This document shows, piece after piece, positions 1 to 20,369 of a DNA stretch of 20,369 nt. The notes below the pieces were generated by a model. That model did no database searches. It had not been told where the DNA came from and worked only from the letters and a program-made list of their open reading frames with translations. Every line of letters begins with the position of its first letter. The first letter of the stretch is position 1. The position numbers and the translations under genes are program-made. The DNA comes from Saccoglossus kowalevskii (lineage: Eukaryota; Hemichordata; Enteropneusta; Harrimaniidae): the NCBI RefSeq assembly GCF_000003605.2, contig NW_003138320.1, forward strand, positions 466,075-486,443, given 5' to 3'.

Positions 1-11441
<11,441 letters not shown>

Positions 11442-11740
11442 CAATCATTACATTACATAACCTTTTCTTTCTCTTTTCTTTTCTTTTGTATTATAGTTTA
11501 AACTTAATATTGTTATTAAGTTAATGGAAAGTTCATCAGTTTCATCCTCATCATGTTCAAGGCAGCAATGCAGGATATCTGAGTCGTGGGTATTTTATAT
11601 TATTAACTCAGTTAATACATTCTCTGTTCAATGTGAATACTTAATTATGATCCCCATACCTTAGTTGTGGGTGATTCAATTCTTTCTGTCCTTTTCATTC
11701 CTTGTAACTATCATACTAATAAATTAACTTGAGTTGTATT
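11442..11740 (+). other. Probable start of the 3' UTR, with first AATAAA at 11718-11723
   Basis: The stretch follows the TAA and is AT-rich, with a T/C-rich run at 11461-11490. The first canonical AATAAA hexamer is at 11718-11723, followed by a GT-rich stretch (gagttgtattgt). Later AATAAA copies lie at 12512-12517, 13405-13410, 14857-14862 and 15493-15498. Which is used cannot be told from sequence; transcript 3' ends would decide. Confidence 0.4.
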
Positions 11741-11961
11741 GTAAATATTCTTGCATCAACTTTAGTTAAAAATTCAAAGATTGTCAGTCAGATCAATAAT
11801 TTGTAATTCTAAAAGTGACATACATGCATAAAAAAAATGTTCAGTGTGATCATAGCCGAGTAAAATGTGTATTCATAAAACAAGTACTGTATTTCATTTA
11901 TTTATGAAAGTGACAATGTCTATGCTCAAAATAAGTCATATGTTAACAATCCAGTATACAG

Positions 11962-12164
11962 TACTGTAGAATACTTTATTTTCGCTTGGAATTTATTTTC
12001 GCTGAAGGGATGATTCAGTGAAAATAAAATCCAGCGAATATACTTTTTTCCCTATATTTCACATTAAATTCATCAAAAATAAGTGAAAATAAATTCCATA
12101 CAAAACGCCTAAAAAGCCTTGTCAGCGAAAATTAATTCCAGCGAAAATAAAGTATTCCACAGTA
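11962..12164 (+). mobile_element. TACTGT-family MITE, well-preserved copy
   Basis: The left end is TACTGTAGAATACTTTATTT and the right end is gcgaaaataaagtattccacagta. It has long imperfect inverted repeats, is 203 bp and is the closest relative of the copy at 7080-7284. If the 3' UTR extends past 11740 it would be transcribed as a hairpin. Confidence 0.85.
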
Positions 12165-15100
12165 AGTCCAGTGACTGGTTCATGTGCGTTTCTATCAGAG
12201 ATTCACAAAATAAATATGGTATTGAAGCTGATCATGTGCATAGAAAACATAAAATATGGAATGTTTGGATTACCAGAATCCTGATTCAACTGAGGTACTA
12301 TCTTTCTTGTAAAAAAATAAACTTGGGTCTATTTCAAATTTAGTAATTTCATCTAATGAATGCAACATGCTAGATATCAAGACCTGTTCTTGTAAAACTT
12401 TTATCTGTAGTATTTCAGTTATCTAGTGTTTGTTTATTGCAAATTGTTAGTTATGTACCATTTCTACCAGTTTCTTCATTTGATGTTTAATGTAGTTTTT
12501 GCCATGTTTGTAATAAATTATCACAGAAGATGAAATATCTCCTAAGCAGCAACCAGCCTCACTCTTGTACAGTTTAAAGTGTCTTAACCAATGCTTGTAT
12601 AAACTGAGCAACTTTTTATTTCCATAGGCTGAAAAATAATTGTCTGCCCCTTTGGTGTTTGAACTTGATTGGTTTCAGTGTACATTTTTACTCGTTTGTA
12701 TCTGTGGTATAGCAACAATAGAAGCACTTGCTAGTTGCATAAACAAAACAACAAACTTGAATGTTATTGTTCTCTTAGAAAGAAATACCTAAAAATATTA
12801 CCGCAGTGTTTCTGATGCCTGTATGCATTATTTTTAATTTACTCGAACAATCAGAACAGAAAAATAGAACGTACATTCTGTGTATTGTTGTTAATTCTTG
12901 GTTGAGTTGGTCAAAATGATTCCTTCGTTATATGAACAAGTGAATGATTCATCAAGACAATTCTAAACTGGAAGTCATGGATTATTAATCCTAATTTAAG
13001 ATCCGGAAATGCATTATTTGAATGCATTATATTTATTGATATTTATAAATAATTCACTTAACCTCAATTATGCATATGATGATTTCACTGGGACAGATAC
13101 ATTTGTAGAATTAAAGTTCTAATTGATAATTGTATTTATTACTTGTGTTGTGCTAGCTGTATATTTCTCTTTCAATATAGTGTTTTACATGTCTATTCTT
13201 TTTAATTTAGCTCATATTTAGTGTATTTTTTATGCTATGGTGGGATAGTTGCATATCTATTACAGGACTGATCATTGGCTGTTAAGTATATGAACTGATT
13301 TGTTTAATTCTGTACATTCTAATTGCATTGCTATAAAACATTCAGAAATACCAACTTGCCATTGCAGCAAATTCTTGTGATTATTGTTCTAAACTGCTTC
13401 ATTGAATAAATAGAATATTTGCTGACTGAGCATTGAACATCCAAATCCAAAATGGTTGACAGACAGACAGTCAGGAATGCAGATCCTTACAATTCGCAGC
13501 TATACAATTGCACTGAATTTGCTAAAATATTCTTGCTTAAAGAAGTGCAACTAAGCTAAAAAATAAAACAACAAAAAAACATGCCTTTTTCAATCTGGAA
13601 AAAACCTGTTTTCATTTGGGTTATTCAATGCTTAACATTAAAGGTTGAGTTGACATACCTGACGAGACACACTACACCAATACTCAAAATAGCACACAAA
13701 AGTGATGTGTGTGATGTCGCAATACAAAACTTAATACTTTTTTCATTAGTTGGTATTTCCTTTTGGATTATCTACTGTACTAATTTATTTATGAACAAAA
13801 TGAATTCTTTTAACGTTTTCACCACCAGTTCTTTCTTTTCATTACAAATTCACAAAACAGTCCCGTTTATAGTCTGCACTTTCTTTCAGAAGATTAGGAC
13901 AAAAATACCCAAAATTGTTATAACCAAAAATTTACTCAAATTTTGACCAAAATTAGGGTTCATTTCCAGAAATATTGAAGAATACATGGAAAAAAAAAAT
14001 TTGGTGGTGAAAAGGTTAAAACAAACTACTGTTCATATATGAACAGGCTTGTAAGGACATTGATATACTATTCATTCATATCCAAACTTTTGTGAAATGT
14101 TTTACAGGACAGACTAGAAGGAGACAACTCAGATATCCTGTATTTTTATAATCCACTATTTAATATTTTTATCAATCTGTTCTTCATGTGCTTGACTGTG
14201 GAGATGGTGATGTGTATATTACAGTCATAACAATTGGCAGTTGTCCTGGCAACCATATATGAAAATAAGTTGCCCATTAGGACTACCATGAAAATAAAAT
14301 CATTGTAGTACAGGCACATTTTTTGAAGAAAAATAAGTACAGTTGTTGAAAAGCAAAATCATAAAAAATGTGTTCCTAAAACTTGTGCAAGATGATTTTT
14401 GGCATTCAAATGGGTATTGAACAATTGTATGCATGTGGATCTCAAAAATGGTCAACCACTTTTAATTTTGACCCTTACATTGGCATTGTCTAATGCACTG
14501 TTACATGGCATGTTTGAAAGATTGGGAAATGTGGTAGATATCAATGGTTATTTACTTTATTAAGTGTGCATAAAATATCTCTCGGTCTAAGTTATTAAAA
14601 AAATTGATTGTCCCATATGGTTTTATTGTACTCTCATTTTCACTATTCCAAGCATAGTACACTTGAAAGAAAGATCATAATGAAGCATTTATTTTGATGG
14701 TTTACCAATTGTACAAGTTTCTGATTTGGAATTATAACAAAGGCACAGACAAGTTAGTTTGAAAGTTGAATTTAAGTTTCATCACTTTTTATTCTTCAAA
14801 CATTAAAGTTTTGGGTTTTTTTGTTTAAAATTTGGTTTTTGAACTTTTCAGAGATAAATAAAATGAATTTTTGTAAAACCCCATGTACTGCATGTCTGAT
14901 AGAAATAATTTATTATCACTTATATATATATATAAAGTGGACATATTGCAATGCAGTCTAATTTCCTCAGTTTTAACTGAAATGTAATGAATATGTCTAA
15001 ATCCAAACTTTGTATCTAAATTTTTGCAACATCAGTTCCCGTATATTGGCCATACACTCTAGCATACTGTGTGCAGCTGAAAGATCTGTGTAATGTCGAT

Positions 15101-15542
15101 TTTCCCAGTCAAGCTAGAGATTGTAAAACTAGGTAGTGTACTATTATCTTTTATAATTTAACACCCAATTCTGTCTATTCGCTATGGCTTTCTTGTAATG
15201 AAACCCAGTTTCTGTTAGACCTCTACGTTTTCTGTTCATTTTATAAGTGTTTGACCGTGCTTTCCATTCAAAAAGCACTTGCAGTAAAACTTTCTTCATT
15301 GAAAGTAAATTCTGATGTTAGTGTTGTAGATTTTTTTTTCAAATATTTTCTTAGATATTTAATACTTTGTCAAGATTACTTATTTTTGTAATTGGAGTTT
15401 GTATGTGAAAGTTTAGGATTATATTGTTGACTGTCAGCTCTGATTCTGGCGGTTTTCTTGAGCCACACAATCTCATCAATTAGAAATTTTGAAATAAAGG
15501 AAATTAAATCTTACAAGTGTTGTATGCATTTTGTTGTATATT
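12165..15542. other. AT-rich region without a recognisable gene
   Basis: I see no conserved protein, spliced gene or RNA gene. It contains AATAAA hexamers at 12512, 13405 and 14857, and one at 15493 near its end, plus an (AT)n run at about 14921-14934. A 366-bp open frame at 13581-13946 has the composition of non-coding AT-rich DNA. Part of the region may be an extended 3' UTR of the CHD gene. Confidence 0.6.
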
Positions 15543-15720
15543 TACTGTAAAATACTTAGCTGGAACTAATTTTTGCTGAAAAGACTTTTTTGGGTGTTTT
15601 GTATGGAATTATTTTTTTGATTTTTGATGAGTTGAATGTAAAATATAGGGAAAAAGGTATATTTGCTGAATTTTATTTTCACTGAATTATTTCCAAGTGA
15701 ATTTAAAGTATTTTTCAGTA
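15543..15720 (-). mobile_element. TACTGT-family MITE, shortened copy
   Basis: It begins TACTGTAAAATACTTAGCTG and ends aagtatttttcagta. Internal motifs ttttgctgaaaagac, gtatggaattattttt, gatttttgatgagttga, aatatagggaaaaagg and gctgaattttattttcactg follow the family order. It is inverted relative to 11962-12164 and about 178 bp long through internal losses. Confidence 0.75.
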
Positions 15721-17004
15721 TTTTGCTCCTAAAAGCTGATCTTGCATACAAATGTAAATAAACAAGTATGCATGTTCAAAGTCCAGTTAGGCCTACCATT
15801 CTGTGTAGTTTGTAAGCTTTATGTACAAATGCTGAAAAGTTGCATCGTTTACATTTGAATTTTTTTACGATTACCTGCATGATAATTCGGCAGAATTGAT
15901 TGCTTTGAGAGTCTTCACGCACATTCCACATCAAGTCAGTTATCTGGTGTCTATGATACAAATGTGGACCGTTATTGATAAGGCCTTTAACACCTGGTAC
16001 AATAATTTTGAGGAAAGATGAGTGAGGGCCCTCGTTGTGGGTGCCTAAAGTCTTTCTGAGATAGAAAAAGATTTCTGAGAAATCTTTCAAATTTGTATCT
16101 GAGTTGTGTTCAGGTATCCATATGTTTTTATTCATAACTACGTACACTAGGTTTACCGACAAGTTTTGTAGCTGTTGTGTATAAGTAAACAAAATCTTAT
16201 AGTTGATTGCATCTCCTTGAGTGAGGGGGGGGGGGTGTCATCATCGTTAATAATTGTTAATGTGTACACAACTTTTTAAATTCTATTCCAAACTGTATCA
16301 AACTTGGTCATCTAATTCATTAGTATAAAATCCTTCTTTAGTGTGAACGACGGATGTTCTGTGTGAAAATATCATGCAAAAATTGAAAAATAGTGAAAAT
16401 CTGATGATAAATCTTAACTGATTACTGTTGATACACATTCAAAGGTCACTTGTGCCAGAGGGAATTTGCATAATACATAAACATGATGTCGGATAATCAA
16501 TATCCTGGAAGTACACTTGCTTTGATATTATGCTTGGGGTACATGTAAGTACCTCAGGTACTTATTTGTTCAGTTCAGCAGTGGCTGGGAACCACTATTT
16601 GTTTCTGTTCTGATTATTCACTTTTTTTGTGGCTCCTGTAACTCAAAAACTACCAATGCTACAGTCACAAAACTCTGTTTATGGAAAGATACCCATGTGA
16701 AGTTGTATACCTGGGTATCTTTAAATAGACCTAGATATCATGTTAGTTTGAATTGGATTGACCACTTTCTGAGGGTCAGGCAGTCAGATTCTTTTTTATG
16801 GCATATAATATAACTTGTATGTAATATATAGTGGCAATAAAATCTTTTCCGCCATGTCCCCCCCCCCAAACGATACAAACGCTTGAAAATCATTCTTTTC
16901 AGAACTACCAAGCAAAATGCTTTCAAATATGGTATTTAGCATCTATAAATGAAACACATTTAAGTTTGTGAAATTTGTTTTGATTGGTCGCGTGCTTTGG
17001 CCAC
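15721..17004. other. No recognised gene; one weak minus-strand open frame
   Basis: A minus-strand frame is open over 15776-16192 (and somewhat beyond its non-ATG start) and gives about 138 residues with no family I recognise. A CKRC near its end recalls half a zinc finger, but the spacing does not fit C2H2. There are also a stem-loop with 11-bp perfect arms (16685-16695 and 16712-16722), a G-run at about 16226 and a C-run at about 16859. Confidence 0.5.
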
Positions 17005-17214
17005 TACTGTGGAATACTTTATTTTCACTGGAATTAATTTTCACTGAAAAGGCTTTTGGCGTTTTGCTTAGAATTTATTTTCACTGATTTTTGATGAGTT
17101 TAATAGGAAATATAGGAAAAAAAGTATATTCGCTGGATTTTATTTTCACGGAATCATGTCTTCAGCGAAAATAGCGAAAATAAATTCCAAGCGAAAATAA
17201 AGTATTCTACAGTA
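17005..17214 (-). mobile_element. TACTGT-family MITE, nearly complete, inverted
   Basis: The left end is TACTGTGGAATACTTTATTT and the right end is gcgaaaataaagtattctacagta. It is 210 bp with long inverted ends and is inverted relative to the copies at 7080 and 11962. A small duplication (agcgaaaat twice) sits near its right end. Confidence 0.85.
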
Positions 17215-17504
17215 TCTTGGATTTTAGGCAAAATTGACCAAATGTTTGGGCTTCTGTTTCATAGAGTTGCTTCAACCATCAACTTTCTGTTTTGTATATA
17301 ACATGTCTGATCATGGCTTGATATGAGAAAAATAATATAATGGAAATTGTGCAATTACACATGTTATATTGGTTCGATTGGGGTCAAATTTTGTATGTGC
17401 ATTCTACTCTTGAGATACATCACCTGAATGACACGTGGCTAGGTCATGTGGCTGGGCACCAATGGGATGGGGGCTTCTAACTTCATTATTATGTATAACT
17501 GTTA

Positions 17505-18290
17505 TATCTCAAGCACTGTTGCAGGTAGGTAGGTAAAAATTTGCATTATTATGTTAAACAAAAGATCTGACTAAAATACCAGATGACCATATATAGTTGT
17601 ATGACCTCATTTATATGCATAATATAAATCAAGCACTGTTGCAGTTAGGTATTTGTAACCAGTGGTGTAGTAAAGGGAAGGAACAAATGTCTAAAATACC
17701 AGATGACCATATATAGTTGTATGACCTCATTTATATGCATAATATATTATTATTATTTTATTTATATTTCTCTAAAGAAATATACCCCACTAACCTGGGG
17801 GAACAGGTTACAATGCGAAAGTTACAGGCGTGACTTTAATCGCCTCAATAAAATAAAGTATTATATATATACACCTACACACACATATACAACTCATCTA
17901 TTGGAGAACTCGCACTAACAAATTATATATCAATATATATATCAAGCACTGTTGCAGTTAGGTATTTGTAACCAGTGGTGTAGTAAAGGGAAGGAACAAT
18001 TGTCTGAAATACCAGATGACCATATATGGTCATGTGACCTCATTAATATGCACTAGGGACAAGCACTATAATAAAGGCATTTGACAACAGATATGATAAA
18101 TATATCTCATGACCATATATGGTCACCGACCTTGTTAATATGCTTAACTGTTATATCTCAAGCACTGTTGCAAGATGGGAACCTGCAACCACTATTATAG
18201 TGAAGTGAAGGAACATGTGATCTGATTGAAATATAAGATGACCATATATAGTCATGGGACCTCATTTTAATAAGTTTAACATTCATATAT
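17505..18290. repeat. Degenerate roughly 120-bp tandem repeat with CArG-like palindromes
   Basis: The landmark aagcactgtt starts at 17511, 17631, 17944 and 18160, with a variant (aagcactata) at 18061. The first two units are exactly 120 bp apart. Units 2 and 3 are nearly identical over their first 60 bases (cagttaggtatttgtaacca onward). Each unit carries gaccatatat followed by ggtcatgtgacctcatt or a close variant. Perfect CCATATATGG occurs at 18020-18029 and 18113-18122; CCATATATAG at 17587, 17707 and 18242. Confidence 0.8.
17747..17939. mobile_element. 193-bp insertion inside the 120-bp array
   Basis: The spacing between landmarks jumps from 120 to 313 bp, and the extra 193 bases share nothing with the repeat. 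The insert begins in ttattattatttta, contains accccactaacctgggg and gcgtgactttaatcgc, and ends in (AT)-rich sequence. The AT-rich flanks (aatata before, caatatatat at its end) hide any target duplication. I do not recognise the family. Confidence 0.55.
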
Positions 18291-18392
18291 CACTGACATG
18301 CATGAATCTAATATTCCGAGAACTGGAATAGGATATTTTGGTAAAAAAGTAAGGTTGCTTTGATATTATACATACATATTGTACATACATAC

Positions 18393-18562
18393 CTTGGCAG
18401 TAAACATACTCTTCTGGTGTGGAGATCGAAAATCATTCTCTAATGCAAGCACTTCAGAGGGAATCACAACTATATCTCGGACACACCATCTCACATTTGA
18501 AAGAGATTCAATGATAACAAATTCCATCAATCTCTGGTCGAAACATGTCAGTGACACCAGAG
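18393..18562 (-). CDS. Candidate exon of an unrecognised minus-strand gene
   Basis: On the minus strand a frame is open from 18560 to 18393 and ends exactly at AAG followed by gtatgt, a consensus donor. It reads LVSLTCFDQRLMEFVIIESL, then SNVRWCVRDIVVIPSEVLAL and ENDFRSPHQKSMFTAK. A possible acceptor AG is at 18563-18564 but lacks a pyrimidine tract, and a stop lies just upstream in the same frame. A second minus frame just upstream (18508-18690) overlaps it with an offset, so a frameshifted remnant is possible. GC content is visibly higher than in the flanks. I do not recognise the protein. The plus strand is also open here (18379-18768), which lowers confidence. Confidence 0.3.
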
Positions 18563-18719
18563 CTGTTTATCAGACTATCCTCAAACTCAGTACATGGTTT
18601 TGTGAGGAGACTGCTAAGAAATCGGATCAAGCTCAGTCCAATTATATCATGGCCCCTGGGGGTAATACCAACTTTCGTTTGCAGCATCAAACTAATTCTT
18701 TCTATTCTTCTGCCACAAG

Positions 18720-20369
18720 AAATCCCAAGAATGGTGCTGTAGAGAATTTTATGAAAGGGTCAAAATGATCACTATGGGTGGCAGCATCCCAATGATGGTG
18801 CGGTAGAGGATTTTATGAACGGGTCGTGGTGATAAACTATTGGTTGAAGCAATCCCAAAGAAGGTGCGATAGAGGATTTTATGAAAGGTTGTGGTCAACA
18901 ACTGTTGGTTGAAGCAATTCCAAAGATGGTGCTCTAGATGATTTTATGAAAGGTTCGAAATGATCAACTATGGGTGGGAGCAATCCCAATGATGGTGCAG
19001 TAGAGGATTTTATGAAAGGGTTGTGGTGATCAACTATGGGATGAAGCAATCCTAAGAATGGTGCTGTAGAGGATTTTATGAAAGGGTCGAAATAATCAAC
19101 TATGGGTGGGAGCAATCCCAATGATGGTGCGGTAGAGGATTTTATGAACGGGTCGTGGTGATAAACTATTGGTTGAAGCAATGCCAAGGAAGGTGCGGTA
19201 GAGGATTTTATGAAAGGTTGTGGTCAACTGTTGGTTGAAGCAATTCCAAAGATGGTGCTGTAGAAGATTTTATGAAAGGGTTGTGGTACTCAACTATGGG
19301 TTGAAGCAATCCCAAGAATGGTGCTGTAGAGGATTTTATGAAAGGGTTGTGGTCATCAACTGTTGGTTGAAGCAATTCCAAAGATGGTGCTGTAGAAGAT
19401 TTTATGAAAGGGTTGTGGTGATCAACTATGGGTTGAAGCAATCTTAAGAATTGTGCAGTAGAGGATTTTATGAAAGGGTTGCGGTGATCAACTATAGGTT
19501 GAAGCAATCCCAAGACTTGTGCAGTAAAGGATTTTATGAAAGGGTTGTGGTGATCAACTGTGGGTTGAAGCAATCACAAGGATGGTGCGGTAGAAGATTT
19601 TATGAAAGGGTTGTGGTGATCAACTGTGGGTTGAAGCAATCCCAAGAATGGTGCAGTAGACGACTTTATGAAAGTGTTGTGGTAATCAACTGTGGGTTGA
19701 AGCAATTCCAAGGATGGTGCGGTAAAGGATTTTATGAAAGGGTTGTGGTGATCAGCTACGGGTTGAAGCAATCCCAAGAATGGTGTGGTAGAGGATTTCA
19801 TGAATGGGTTGTGGTGATAAACTACGGGTTGAAGCAATCCCAAGAATGGTGCTGTAGAGGATTTTATGAAAGGGTTGTGGCCATCAACTGCTGGTTGTAG
19901 CAATTCCAAAGATGGTGCTGTAGAAGATTTTATGAAAGGGTTGTGGTACTCAACTGTGGGTTGAAGCAATCCCAAGAATGGTGCGGTAGACGACTTTATG
20001 AATGTGTTGTGGTGATCAACTGTGGGTTGAAGCAATCCCAAGGATGGTGTGGTAAAGGATTTTATGAAAGGGTTGTGGTGATCAGCTACGGTGTGAAGCA
20101 ATCCCAAAAATGGTGTGGTAGAGGATTTTATGAATGGGTTGTAGTGATAAACTACGAGTTGAAGCAATCCCCGGGGATGTTACAGTAGAATATTTCATGA
20201 AAGGGTCGTGGTAATCAACTATGAGTTGAAGCAGTCACAAGTATGGTGCAATAGAGGAATTTATGAAAGGGTTGTGGTAATCAACCGTGGGATTAAGCAA
20301 TCCCAAGAATGGTGCTGTAGAGGATTTTATGAGAGTGTTGTAGTGATAAACTATGGGTTGAAGCATCCC
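18720..20369. repeat. 66-bp satellite with 330-bp higher-order period, running off the window
   Basis: About 25 copies of a unit of the form ggttgaagcaatcccaagaa, then tggtgctgtagaggatttta, then tgaaagggttgtggtgatca, then an act/tgt variant. The landmark ttttatgaaa recurs about every 66 bp, with shorter units before 19220. Rare variants recur at multiples of 330: gacgactttatg at 19661 and 19991, gatcagctacg at 19751 and 20081, and tagaagattt...ggtactcaact at 19261 and 19921 (660). Because 66 is a multiple of 3, several frames stay open on both strands, so those frames are not evidence of coding. Confidence 0.9.

Noticed and set aside
13581-13946. 121-codon plus-strand open frame as a gene
   Set aside because: It is rich in Phe, Ile, Lys and Leu as expected of AT-rich non-coding DNA, has no recognisable motif, and shows no splice or promoter context.
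18720-20369. CRISPR array
   Set aside because: The units are tandem without unique spacers, about 66 bp and variable throughout, and the surrounding gene is animal. It is a satellite.

Overview
This window is animal (metazoan) nuclear DNA, not bacterial. It is AT-rich and has no long uninterrupted genes. One conserved protein can be followed through thirteen short exons, each with GT/AG splice borders and consistent reading phase, and the introns are full of small transposons. The protein is the C-terminal part of a Mi-2/CHD3-CHD4-CHD5 chromatin-remodelling ATPase, the motor of the NuRD complex. One CHD gene carrying its own linker and tail, and repeat families unlike vertebrate ones, suggest an invertebrate, probably marine. 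I cannot name the species or phylum from sequence alone.

Layout. From 1 to 11441 (+ strand) lie the last 13 exons of the Mi-2/CHD gene, joining to 2565 coding bases (854 residues plus TAA) with no frame break. They encode the end of the DUF1087 region, the DUF1086/SANT-like domain, a roughly 200-residue Lys/Glu-rich linker in one large exon, the CHDCT2 domain, a Gln/Ala/Ser/Tyr-rich low-complexity tail and an acidic-hydrophobic C terminus. The ATPase, chromo and PHD domains must lie upstream of the window. The introns hold at least four copies of a roughly 200-bp palindromic MITE family with TACTGT...ACAGTA ends, a Harbinger-like MITE split by a tRNA-derived SINE, a third element with 16-bp inverted ends, minisatellites and microsatellites.

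From 11442 to about 17400 is AT-rich DNA without a recognisable gene. Its first part should be the 3' UTR, and it has several AATAAA hexamers and three more MITEs. From about 17505 to 18290 is a degenerate roughly 120-bp tandem repeat whose units carry CCATATATGG-type palindromes, interrupted by a clean 193-bp insertion. From 18393 to 18562 on the minus strand there is a coding-like stretch with a good splice donor, which may be an exon of an unrecognised neighbouring gene. From about 18720 to the window end is a 66-bp satellite with a clear 5-unit (330-bp) higher-order period, running off the edge.

There is no operon, CRISPR array, rRNA or functional tRNA gene. The best-supported points worth a second look are the nested SINE-in-Harbinger insertion with intact target duplications, the TACTGT MITE family saturating this locus, the higher-order satellite, the array of CArG-like palindromes and the tandem NAGNAG acceptor before the low-complexity tail.
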